Source: Chloroflexota bacterium
GTDB taxonomy: Bacteria; Chloroflexota; Dehalococcoidia; Bin125
NCBI GenBank assembly: GCA_026707145.1
Contig: JAPOXK010000011.1
Location: 223,908-287,907, forward strand
DNA length: 64,000 nt
Reading direction: 5' to 3'
The notes under the pieces were generated by a model, which was given only the letters and a program-made list of their open reading frames with translations, was not told the DNA's origin and made no database searches. Made by a program: the position numbers and the translations under genes. Below are positions 1 to 7,543 of this stretch, in pieces (position 1 is the stretch's first letter; each line of letters opens with the position of its first letter).

Positions 1-263
1 ATTGGGCCCTCCCGCTCGACTCCCCGCCGTACCTCGGCTTCGCCGTCACCTGCGGCATCACTTTCACCTTCGGCGGCCTCAAGATCGTCCCCACGACCGC
101 CGCCGTCCTCGATACGGAAGAACGCCCTCTGCCGGGCCTGTACGCCGCGGGAGAGCTCGTCGGCGGTCTCTGGTTCAACAACTACACTGGGGGAGCCGGC
201 CTGATGGCCGGCGCCGTCTTCGGCCGGATCGCCGGTCGGGCGGCCGCCCAGTTCAGTAACTAG
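1..263 (+). CDS. FAD-dependent oxidoreductase, fumarate reductase/succinate dehydrogenase flavoprotein-like (C-terminal end)
   Basis: Only the last 87 codons lie in the window; the reading frame enters from the left edge and ends in TAG at 261-263. The visible part carries the C-terminal FAD-binding signature of the FAD_binding_2 family: a PGLYAAGE motif followed about 15 residues later by a glycine-rich stretch (TGGAGLMAGAVFGRIAG). In this family that segment closes the FAD site behind the substrate domain. Members include fumarate reductase, 3-ketosteroid dehydrogenase and tricarballylate dehydrogenase; the substrate cannot be told from this fragment. A short gap of about 70 bases separates it from the metallo-hydrolase gene on the same strand, so the two may be co-transcribed. 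Confidence 0.8.
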   Translation, partial: WALPLDSPPYLGFAVTCGITFTFGGLKIVPTTAAVLDTEERPLPGLYAAGELVGGLWFNNYTGGAGLMAGAVFGRIAGRAAAQFSN

Positions 264-333
264 CGCACACAGGAGTTCGTGCGGCCCAGCCCGCGCCCTC
301 CGCTAGCATCACCGCAGCGCTTGGAGCGTTCCG

Positions 334-1320
334 ATGCAGATCTCGCCGAACGTCCGCGTCGTCGCAGTCCCCGAGAGCGACCCCATGCGGCCGCGCTCCA
401 CCAACATCTACGTCGTCGGCCAAGACCAAGTGCTCGCCATCGACTCCGGAGAAGCCATTGACAAATTCAAGTGGATGATCCGCGGCTATCTCGCCGCTAT
501 TGAGGGCGCGGAGATCGCCCTGGCCAGCATCACCCACCACCACTTCGACCACAGCGGCAACCTCAAAGACTTCCGGGAGACGCTCGGCGCGCAGATCCTC
601 GTCCCACACAGCAGTGTCGACCTCCTCGGCAACCGCCTTCCTCCTACCGGCGTCGACCACTTGCAGGATGGCCGCTCGATCGACCTCGGCGGCGGCCTTA
701 CCGTCCAGGTCCTCGCAACACCCGGCCACTCTCCGGACTCCGTTTGCTACTACCTCGAAGACGACGGGGTCCTCTTTACGGGCGATACCATCCTCGGCGT
801 CGGGACCACCACCGTGCACGATCTCGCCGCCTACCGCGCTTCCCTCCGCCGCCTCGCCGCCCTCCCCAATCTCAAGCTCATCTGTCCCGGCCACGGTCCC
901 CTCGTTCACGATGCCGCCGACCGCCTCCGCACCTACATTACTCACCGCGACACCCGGGAGGAGCAGATCCTCGCCGTCCTCCAAGCCAGCGGCCCCCTGA
1001 GCAGCTGGGAGATCATGCTGCGTCTCTATACCGACATCGACAGGAAGCTCCGCCGTGCTGCGGACGGCAACGTCCGCGCCCACCTGCAACAACTCCAGCG
1101 AGAGGGCCGCATCCGCCTCATCCCCGGCAAGCGTCGCACGGTCAATCCCCTCGCTACCGCTGGCGAGAAGGCCATCGCGCACACACGTCGCGAGGTCGTC
1201 CGGCGCGCCAAGAAGATCGAAGAGGAAGACCGTCGCCGCGCCCTCGCGCAGCAGGAGAGCCCGCCCCAGGAAAACTGGGCCGAGCCCCCTCGCTACGAGC
1301 TCGTCGACATCAACGGGTGA
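334..1320 (+). CDS. MBL-fold metallo-hydrolase with C-terminal winged-helix domain
   Basis: This 328-residue protein is a metallo-beta-lactamase-fold hydrolase. The dinuclear metal site is complete: THHHFDH (His68, His70, Asp72, His73), PGHS (His132), TGDT (Asp151) and CPGHGP (His187). After the hydrolase core, residues of about 200-270 look like the winged-helix tail seen in LACTB2-like proteins, followed by a charged, Arg/Glu-rich extension to the end. Family members act as thioesterases, glyoxalase II-like enzymes or nucleases; the LACTB2-like architecture favours a thioesterase or ribonuclease but does not prove it. Its TGA stop overlaps the ATG of the next gene by one base (TGATG), implying translational coupling with the methyltransferase. 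Confidence 0.85.
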   Translation: MQISPNVRVVAVPESDPMRPRSTNIYVVGQDQVLAIDSGEAIDKFKWMIRGYLAAIEGAEIALASITHHHFDHSGNLKDFRETLGAQILVPHSSVDLLGNRLPPTGVDHLQDGRSIDLGGGLTVQVLATPGHSPDSVCYYLEDDGVLFTGDTILGVGTTTVHDLAAYRASLRRLAALPNLKLICPGHGPLVHDAADRLRTYITHRDTREEQILAVLQASGPLSSWEIMLRLYTDIDRKLRRAADGNVRAHLQQLQREGRIRLIPGKRRTVNPLATAGEKAIAHTRREVVRRAKKIEEEDRRRALAQQESPPQENWAEPPRYELVDING

Positions 1321-2024
1321 TGGACACCGATCCCAACGGCGATCCCGGTCACCACTGGACCGATCCTGCAAATGTCCGCGACTTCGTCGCGCGCAGTGAT
1401 CGCCGTGCCGCCGAGCGCCGTCAGCAGTTCGATCTCCTCGTAAAGCTCATCCCCCATCCGCAGGACCATCCGCTCGCCGTTCTCGATGTCGGCGCCGGCT
1501 TCGGCGCCGCCGCCGCCGCCGTCCTTGCTGCCTTCCCCCGCGCTAGGGCCACCCTCCTCGACATCTCCGAAGAGATGCAGCGCATCGGTCACGCGCGCCT
1601 CGCTCCCTACCAGGGCCGCTACGCGTACCACGCCGGAAGCTTCGATGGCGGCACCCTCCCGGACGCTCTCGGCGGCCCCTACGACGTCGTTGTCTCCGCG
1701 CTCGCCATTCATCACCTCGATCCCGAGCACAAGCGCTCCCTCTACCGCACCATCGCCGCGCGCCTCGCCGCCGGGGGCGTGTTTCTCCAGTTAGATATCG
1801 TCGCCGCGCCCAACCCGGATCTACAGGCGCTCTACTGGGAGATCGACGACCGCGAGCACCATGAGCGCGGCGAGCAACCATGGGACCGCACCAAGATCCG
1901 GCACACCGAGCTACAACCGCTCGACGATCACCTCCGCTGGCTGCGCGAAGCCGGGCTCCAGCGGCTCGACTGCTATTGGAAGCGGCTGGACCTCGTTCTC
2001 ATCGGCGGTCGCAAGCCCGGCTAG
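1320..2024 (+). CDS. Class I SAM-dependent methyltransferase
   Basis: A 234-residue protein with a Rossmann-type methyltransferase core. Motif I reads LDVGAGFGAAAA, followed by the acidic end of strand beta-2 (TLLDIS) and the motif IV region around ALAIHHLDPEHK. The length and the IHHL motif fit the Methyltransf_12/25 group that methylates small molecules; the substrate is not predictable. The ATG overlaps the stop of the upstream metallo-hydrolase by one base; an in-frame GTG directly before it is an alternative start. The C-terminus (RKPG) ends only 8 bases from the stop of the convergent LLM monooxygenase gene. Confidence 0.85.
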   Translation: MDTDPNGDPGHHWTDPANVRDFVARSDRRAAERRQQFDLLVKLIPHPQDHPLAVLDVGAGFGAAAAAVLAAFPRARATLLDISEEMQRIGHARLAPYQGRYAYHAGSFDGGTLPDALGGPYDVVVSALAIHHLDPEHKRSLYRTIAARLAAGGVFLQLDIVAAPNPDLQALYWEIDDREHHERGEQPWDRTKIRHTELQPLDDHLRWLREAGLQRLDCYWKRLDLVLIGGRKPG

Positions 2025-2031
2025 CGGCTGA

Positions 2032-3321
2032 CTATCCCACTCCCACCGCTTCCGCGACCGGCTTGTTGGTCACCGGGCTGACCTCGAACGGCGAGTGCAG
2101 ATCCAACTCCTTGCCGATCTCCCGCACGCGCGGGATCACTTCCTCTCCCAGGAGCCGGAGGGCGCGCATCGTGTCCTCGTGCGACATCGCCCCGTCGCCG
2201 TCCCAGATCGCGATGATCCCGGGACGCAGGTACTCCAGTACGTTGCGGATCTTCTCCACCACCTGATCCGGCGTCCCCGCGATGATCGTGTACTTCGCGA
2301 TCTGCTCCTCGTACGATCCCGAATAGTCGCGATCCTTCCCCTTCGCCATCTTCTTCTTTTCCAAGATCTTCTTGTGCTGGCGCTGCGCTCCCCGCGCCAC
2401 GGCGGGCGCCCACGTCTCAATCGTCGGCAGCACCTCCGTCCGCGAGTTCATCCCCGGTAGATTCTGCATGAACCCCCGCACTTGTCCTTGGTTCCCTTCC
2501 AAGAACGGATTGCTCGGTCCCTGCAGGAACTTGCGCGCCGTCTGCTCCGCCAGCTCCTCCGTCTCGTCCACGTGCACCTTGAACAGGTACCCCCGGTGCT
2601 GCGAGCCGGTCTCGTGCCCCGCCTCCCGCGCGCAGGCGTCGTAGTACTCAAAGGATCGCTTCGTCGGCTCATGCTCGGTCGCCAGCATCAAGTACGGGAA
2701 CTGGCGTTCCGCCGCCCACTTCACCGTCGCCTTGCTCAGCGACCCGGGGATCCAGATCGGCGGGGGCTGCTGGAGCGGTCGCGGCCACGGATTCACATAC
2801 CGGTAGTCGAAGTGCTCGCCCTCCCAGCGGAACGGCCCGGGCTCCGTCCACGCTTTCATGATCAGATCGTGCGCCTCTTGGTAGCGTTCCCAGTTGTAAG
2901 GCGACGGCGTGTTATGCGTCACGCTCTCCCGCCCCGTGCCTCGCACCCAGCCGCATACCAGCCGTCCCCGCGAGATTACATCGATCATCGCCAGTGTCTC
3001 GGCCAGCCACAGCGGGTCGTCCCAGATCGGCAGCACGTTGCCCGCCAGCACGATCCTGGCCCGCTTCGTGATCCGTGCCAGGATCGACGCTTCCACGTTG
3101 ATCACGCCTCCCATGCACGCGGGCATGCTGTGGTGCTCGTTCAGCACCAGCCCATCGAACCCCATCTCCTCCGCGTACACCTTCTCGTCCAAGTAGCGGT
3201 GATAGAGGTCGCCGCCGAGGACGGGGTTGTAATCGGCGTTGCTCTTCGCCAGGTCCAGCGTGTTGATGTACTCGCCCTGCTCGTCTTGGTAGGGCCGCTC
3301 CGTGAAATAGGAAATGAACAT
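2032..3321 (-). CDS. LLM-class flavin-dependent monooxygenase (1)
   Basis: A 429-residue bacterial-luciferase-like TIM-barrel protein. Typical family landmarks are an N-terminal beta-strand (MFISYFTERPYQ), the segment GFDGLVLNEHH near residue 55, a conserved ILARITKRARIVLAGNVLP strand, and DVISRGRLVCGWVRG in the middle of the barrel. Such proteins bind reduced FMN from a separate reductase and insert oxygen into organic substrates; some use F420 instead. At over 400 residues it is longer than the usual 320-360, with an extra Lys-rich insertion near residues 320-340. It is transcribed toward the methyltransferase, and an alpha/beta hydrolase lies just upstream on the same strand, suggesting a shared catabolic role. 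It is one of six LLM proteins in the window. Confidence 0.88.
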   Translation of the reverse strand: MFISYFTERPYQDEQGEYINTLDLAKSNADYNPVLGGDLYHRYLDEKVYAEEMGFDGLVLNEHHSMPACMGGVINVEASILARITKRARIVLAGNVLPIWDDPLWLAETLAMIDVISRGRLVCGWVRGTGRESVTHNTPSPYNWERYQEAHDLIMKAWTEPGPFRWEGEHFDYRYVNPWPRPLQQPPPIWIPGSLSKATVKWAAERQFPYLMLATEHEPTKRSFEYYDACAREAGHETGSQHRGYLFKVHVDETEELAEQTARKFLQGPSNPFLEGNQGQVRGFMQNLPGMNSRTEVLPTIETWAPAVARGAQRQHKKILEKKKMAKGKDRDYSGSYEEQIAKYTIIAGTPDQVVEKIRNVLEYLRPGIIAIWDGDGAMSHEDTMRALRLLGEEVIPRVREIGKELDLHSPFEVSPVTNKPVAEAVGVG

Positions 3322-3373
3322 CCCTGCACCTCGTTGGGGCCGGCCACCTGATCGCGCGGGTGCCGGACGTGTC

Positions 3374-4153
3374 TTATGCGAGAGAGCCTACATGCTCAGC
3401 GATGAGCCGCGCGACCGTCTCCGGCTGCTCATACTCCGCCACGTGCCCGGCCTCGGGCACGATCTCCAGCTGGGCGTTCGGCAACGCCCTTGCGTACAGC
3501 TCCGCGCAGCTGCGCGGGATCACCCGATCCTCCTCGCCCCATACCAGCAGCGTCGGAGTGCGCACCGTGGCCAAGATGTGCGGCAAGCGGCGGTCGAACA
3601 TGTAGGGCCGCCACGTCACCCGCGCTGTCATCTCCCGGCTGAAGTCCCACAGATCTGCCAACTCCCCCGTTTCATCCTCGCCGTAGAACGCCCGAAACGA
3701 CTCCTCGTCCCGGAACGATTTCTGCACGTAGAACTCTTCCTTCAACACCATCTGGTCCAAGATCTCGCCCTCTGCGGGCTGAATTCCCGCAGCGCCCACG
3801 AGCACCAACGACCGCAGACGCGCATCCGTCATCGCCGCCATCTCCGCCGCCACGAATCCCCCGAACCCCGCCCCGATCAAGGTCACCCCGTCCATCTCCA
3901 GCTGCTCCAACGCCCGGTTCAGCAGGATCGCCAAGTCGCGGGGGTGCCGCGCCCAGCTCGGCCGATCCGACCGTCCGTAGCCCGGCAGGTCCACCGCGTG
4001 CACGGCGAACCGCTGCGCCAGCTCGTCGTGGAACGGTACCCATCCGATCGGGCCCGTGGAGTGATGCAGCACGACCGCCGGATCTCCCTCGCCGCCGCGC
4101 AGCAGATGAACCGACAGTCCTGCGACCTCCGTCGTTAGATCCTGAGCTTGCAC
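3374..4153 (-). CDS. Alpha/beta-fold hydrolase, nucleophile replaced by glycine
   Basis: A 259-residue protein with the alpha/beta hydrolase layout of ring-cleavage (meta-cleavage product) hydrolases: DLPGYGRSDRP after strand 4, the nucleophile elbow, an acid loop LVWGEEDRVIP (Asp209) and a histidine loop PEAGHV (His237). The elbow reads IGAGFGG, so the residue that should be the catalytic serine (G-x-S-x-G) is Gly96; the codon is GGG. The acid and histidine are kept. The protein may therefore be non-hydrolytic, use a different mechanism, or be a binding protein. The start codon is GTG. It lies 52 bases upstream of the LLM monooxygenase on the same strand and is probably co-transcribed with it. 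Confidence 0.85.
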   Translation of the reverse strand: MQAQDLTTEVAGLSVHLLRGGEGDPAVVLHHSTGPIGWVPFHDELAQRFAVHAVDLPGYGRSDRPSWARHPRDLAILLNRALEQLEMDGVTLIGAGFGGFVAAEMAAMTDARLRSLVLVGAAGIQPAEGEILDQMVLKEEFYVQKSFRDEESFRAFYGEDETGELADLWDFSREMTARVTWRPYMFDRRLPHILATVRTPTLLVWGEEDRVIPRSCAELYARALPNAQLEIVPEAGHVAEYEQPETVARLIAEHVGSLA

Positions 4154-4340
4154 CGTACTCGTGCTGCTACCCGCCTCTCCCCGGAATAACGACTCACGCG
4201 CCGTCGCGCCCTGCGGATGGTAGCAGCCGAGCGGAAACCGTCACATGAGCGTCCGCGCCGGAGCCTCGTCTCGTCCGATCGGGACCACACGGGACAGCAG
4301 CTCCATCACCGTCACCGGAGCAGAGTGGGTGTGGTCCGCG

Positions 4341-4577
4341 CTACTGCTTGTGGCTGGGGGCGTGGATCATCCGCATGTAGACGCCGCCCTGCTCCAATTC
4401 GTCGAGCATCTGCGCCAGGCGACGGGCGCGGGTGTCGGCGCGCTTCGCACGGGCGATCCAGGCGAGGTAATCGTTGCGCTGATACCACGGGCGCGCGTCG
4501 TAGTCCGCTTGCACGCCCCGCTTCTCAATAGCTAGGCGCACATCCTCCGGCATCGGCTGGGCCGGACGGCTCGGCAT
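4341..4577 (-). CDS. Short YdeI/OmpD-associated-family protein (C-terminal domain only)
   Basis: A 78-residue ORF starting at an internal ATG. It reads MPEDVRLAIEKRG, then YLAWIARAKRADTRARRL and MLDELEQGG, which matches the C-terminal helical part of YdeI/OmpD-associated (bacteriocin-protection-like) proteins, where E-x2-R-x-Y-x-x-W-I-x-x-A-K-x-x-x-T-R-x-R-R is characteristic. Full-length relatives are about 200 residues with an N-terminal DUF1905 beta-barrel; here that half is absent, so this is either a naturally short form or a remnant. It stands alone between the alpha/beta hydrolase and the CoA-transferase operon. The function of the family is poorly known. Confidence 0.6.
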   Translation of the reverse strand: MPSRPAQPMPEDVRLAIEKRGVQADYDARPWYQRNDYLAWIARAKRADTRARRLAQMLDELEQGGVYMRMIHAPSHKQ

Positions 4578-4852
4578 CGCGCTCCATTCTCTACGCCCCG
4601 CGCGCGAAGCGCGTGAGGCGCATCCACACCTTATCGAGGCGATCGTCGGCGATGGTGAGCGAGATGCGGATACAACGATTGCGCGCGCTCGGTGGCGGTG
4701 GCGGTACCTCGTCGAGGCGGGGCAGCCGGCCGTCTTCCTCGCGCAGCGGAAGCGCGGGCATCGCGTCACCGGCGAACAGCGCGGCCACCAAATCCCCCGT
4801 CATTTCACAGCGCGTCATCAGGTCACCAGACACTGCGGCTCCTGCCACTGCG
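4578..4852 (-). other. Gene-poor stretch with one weak minus-strand ORF
   Basis: No gene can be assigned with confidence. An open minus-strand frame at 4591-4848 encodes 85 residues ending in an arginine-isoleucine-serine-leucine-threonine stretch that vaguely resembles the C-terminal tail of fold-type I aminotransferases. It also contains a proline run and has no convincing ribosome binding site. It may be a decayed gene end or chance coding in GC-rich DNA. Confidence 0.3.
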
Positions 4853-6160
4853 TTACCGGCGGCTCTCTTCCCGCGAGCCGTGCGCCTCGCTTGCCTCTTC
4901 CCCCGATAACTCCAGCTCCTTCAGCACCTCCGCATTGTGCTCTCCCAGTAGTGGCGCCCGGTGCCGGATCCGCCACGGCGATCGCCCGAACCTCCACGGG
5001 GCTCCGGGATAGCGAAAGCGCCGTCCCAACTCGGCATGCTCCACCTCCACGGGGAAGCCGCGCGCTTGGAAGTGCCCGTCCTCCAGCACCTCCTCGGGCG
5101 CGTAGATGATCCCCATCTGAAACCCTCGTCGCTGCCCTTCGTGGAAGAACGTCTCCGCTGGCAGCTGTCCCGCGATGAACACCACCGCCTCCCGCGCCGC
5201 GGCGAACTTCGCCTGCATCTCCTCGTCTTCCTCCAAGCGACCCAGCATCACCTCGCCTCCTTGTCCGGCCACCTCCAAGATCGCCGCCTCGGGGAACTCC
5301 TCCAGCTTCCCGAGTTCCGCGATCCAGTCGTACATCACTTGAAACTCCTGCGGCCGCCGCGGCGCGATCCCCGTGTTCACCCATACCCCGTCCGCGCACC
5401 GGACCTGGGTGGACATCGTCGGCCGGTAGGCCGCGTGCCGCCCCGTCTGTCGCTGCACTTCTCGGCGCTTCACCAACCAGTCGTAGCTCCCCGCCTCCGT
5501 CGTCACGTTCACCGCCGCGTGCATGTTCACGTCGATGAACTGGCCCGGCCCTCCCGCATCACGATGCACCAGCGCCACCAGCACCGCCATCACCGCGTAG
5601 TGGCATCCCGTGTGATAGCCCTGATTGCCTCCGCCCCGCACCGGGGGCAGCGCATGATCGTCGTATCCGTTCATCCAGGCGATCCCGCCTCCCGCCAAGA
5701 GCGTCAGATCCGTTGCTGCTTCTTGGGAACCTGGCCCCGCCCGCCCGAACGGCGTGATCGACGCCCAGATCAGCGCAGGATTGCTTCCGCGCAAGTCCGC
5801 GTAGTCGATCCCCCACCCGGCCAGCCGCCCCGGTGGCTGGCTCTCCACCACCACGTCCGCCCGCGCCACCAACCGCCGGAACACCTCCCGCCCTGCCAGT
5901 TGCTCCAAGTCCAGCGTCACCCCCCGCTTGCTTGTGTTGTAGAGCCACCACCACAGGCTCCGTTCCTTCCCCGCTCGGTCTTCCAGGAACGGCTCATAGT
6001 CCCGCGTCGCGTCGCCGGTGGGCGGCTCCACCTTCACCACGTCCGCCCCCGCGTCCGCCAGCAGCTTCCCCGCGAACGCCCCCTTCTCCTCGCACAGCTC
6101 CACCACCCGCAAGCCGCTGAGCGGCGCTTCTCCCGTCCCCTGTGTCTGCGCGGATGCCAT
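4853..6160 (-). CDS. CaiB/BaiF (family III) CoA-transferase (1), catalytic Asp position is Tyr
   Basis: A 435-residue family III CoA-transferase. It starts with the usual LSGLRVVEL strand, followed by AGKLLADAGADVVKVEPP, NTSKRGVTLDL and ITPFGRAGP. These enzymes move CoA between acids through an acyl-Asp intermediate. Aligned on the pattern G-D-x-T-A/G-x-x-x-A, the segment here reads NQGYHTGCHYAV, so the expected aspartate is Tyr182. It follows the second CoA-transferase by one base (TGAGATG junction), so the two are almost certainly translated from one message and could form a heteromer in which only the partner carries the nucleophile. It is the last gene of the minus-strand operon beginning at the VOC protein. 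Confidence 0.88.
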   Translation of the reverse strand: MASAQTQGTGEAPLSGLRVVELCEEKGAFAGKLLADAGADVVKVEPPTGDATRDYEPFLEDRAGKERSLWWWLYNTSKRGVTLDLEQLAGREVFRRLVARADVVVESQPPGRLAGWGIDYADLRGSNPALIWASITPFGRAGPGSQEAATDLTLLAGGGIAWMNGYDDHALPPVRGGGNQGYHTGCHYAVMAVLVALVHRDAGGPGQFIDVNMHAAVNVTTEAGSYDWLVKRREVQRQTGRHAAYRPTMSTQVRCADGVWVNTGIAPRRPQEFQVMYDWIAELGKLEEFPEAAILEVAGQGGEVMLGRLEEDEEMQAKFAAAREAVVFIAGQLPAETFFHEGQRRGFQMGIIYAPEEVLEDGHFQARGFPVEVEHAELGRRFRYPGAPWRFGRSPWRIRHRAPLLGEHNAEVLKELELSGEEASEAHGSREESRR

Positions 6161-6161
6161 C

Positions 6162-7397
6162 TCAGATCACCCCATCCGCCCGCAGTTGCGCCAGCTCCGA
6201 ATCCCCCACCCCCAAGATCTCTCCAAACACGAAGGCGTTGTCCTGCCCCAGGCAGGGCGCCCCGCGCCGGATCGACCAATCGGTCTCGCTCAAGTGCACC
6301 GGCAACCCGTCGACGCGGACCTCTCCCATCTCCACGTGCCGCACGCTGGGCCATAGCCCCCACGCCGCCGTGTTGGCATCCTCGTCGATGCGCTGCTGCG
6401 GCCGTTGTACCGCCGACGCCGGCACGCCCGCCGCCCGCAGCGCCCGCGCCGATTCGAACATGTCGCATTCCTCGCTCCAGGCACCCAGCAGCGCGTCCAG
6501 TGCATCCTCTGCCTTCAACCGCCCCTCCAGCGTCGCGAACCGCTCCGCCGTCGCCCACGGCTTCCCCACCACGCGTCCCAGCGCCGCCCATTGCCCGTCG
6601 TCCCGGCACGACAGCGCCAGCCAGTTGTCCTCGCCCCGCGCCGGGTAGATCCCGTGCGGCGCCATCCGCGGGAACTGGCTTCGATTGCTGTGCGGCCGTC
6701 CCGAACGCCGCAGCGGCCGTCCGTTTACCGTGTAGTCCAATAGCGCCGGTCCGTTCAGCGACGCCGCGGCCTCCGTCGCCGCCATGTCCACGTGCTGTCC
6801 CTCTCCCGTCCGCGCTCGATGGTGCAGCGCCAGCAGCACCGCCATCGCCATGTAGTACGCCGCCGTGTGGTCCATATACGAGTAGCCCCACCCGGCCGGC
6901 GGCTCCTCCGGCAGCCCCGAGCTGAAGGTCAGCCCCGACACCGCCTGCACGATCGGTCCCCACGTCTTGTAATCCCGGTATGGTCCGCTGTGTCCGAATC
7001 CGCAGTTCGACACGTAGATCACGTCCGGCCTGATCGTCCGCAGCTGTGCGTACCCGAAGCCCAGCCGCTCCAATACCCCCGCTGAAAAATTCTCCGTCAC
7101 CACGTCCGACACCGCGACCAATCTCCGCAGCAGATCCCGGCCTCGCTCCGTGCGCAGGTTCAGCGTGATCCCCAGTTTCTCCACGTTGTGGTTGTTGAAC
7201 GCTCCCCCTAGGTTGATCCCCCGGCGCTCGTCCTTGAACGGCGGCGCCCCCCGCAGCACGTCCCAGCGGCCCTCCAACACCGGATCCTCGATCCGGATCA
7301 CCTGTGCCCCGAATGCCGCCAGGAACTTCGTCGCCCCCGCCCCCGCCAGCTGGCCCGTGAAGTCGCAGATCCGCAAGTGCGAAAGCGCGGCACTCAT
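6162..7397 (-). CDS. CaiB/BaiF (family III) CoA-transferase (2)
   Basis: A 411-residue family III CoA-transferase. The start chosen is the ATG before SAALSHLRICDFTG, because this matches the normal N-terminus; the open frame continues about 100 codons upstream into the amidase gene without homology. It shows the family motifs KFLAAFGAQVIRIEDP, NLNLRTERG-type strand, VTENFSAGVLERLG and the active-site region YMDHTAAYYMAM, in which Asp176 is in the place of the catalytic aspartate of formyl-CoA transferase. The product is therefore predicted active, unlike its downstream partner. The substrate is an organic acid, unidentified; the genomic partners (HyuB, amidase, VOC) suggest a product of amide or lactam hydrolysis. 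Confidence 0.9.
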   Translation of the reverse strand: MSAALSHLRICDFTGQLAGAGATKFLAAFGAQVIRIEDPVLEGRWDVLRGAPPFKDERRGINLGGAFNNHNVEKLGITLNLRTERGRDLLRRLVAVSDVVTENFSAGVLERLGFGYAQLRTIRPDVIYVSNCGFGHSGPYRDYKTWGPIVQAVSGLTFSSGLPEEPPAGWGYSYMDHTAAYYMAMAVLLALHHRARTGEGQHVDMAATEAAASLNGPALLDYTVNGRPLRRSGRPHSNRSQFPRMAPHGIYPARGEDNWLALSCRDDGQWAALGRVVGKPWATAERFATLEGRLKAEDALDALLGAWSEECDMFESARALRAAGVPASAVQRPQQRIDEDANTAAWGLWPSVRHVEMGEVRVDGLPVHLSETDWSIRRGAPCLGQDNAFVFGEILGVGDSELAQLRADGVI

Positions 7398-7543
7398 CGT
7401 GTCTCTGCTGCTCTGACCGTTCGCGACTTCCTGCTCGTCACCGAAGGCCCCGGCCGCCGCTGCATGCTCACGCTTGCCTTCGCCTGATTGGCCGGCGGCT
7501 CTCCGCTTCACGGCGTCTGGACGCGCCAGCGCATGCATGGAAC

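Noticed and set aside
4961-6925. 654-codon plus-strand open frame over the CoA-transferases
   Set aside because: Pro/Arg/His-rich translation typical of the complement of high-GC coding DNA; the minus strand encodes two clear CoA-transferases.
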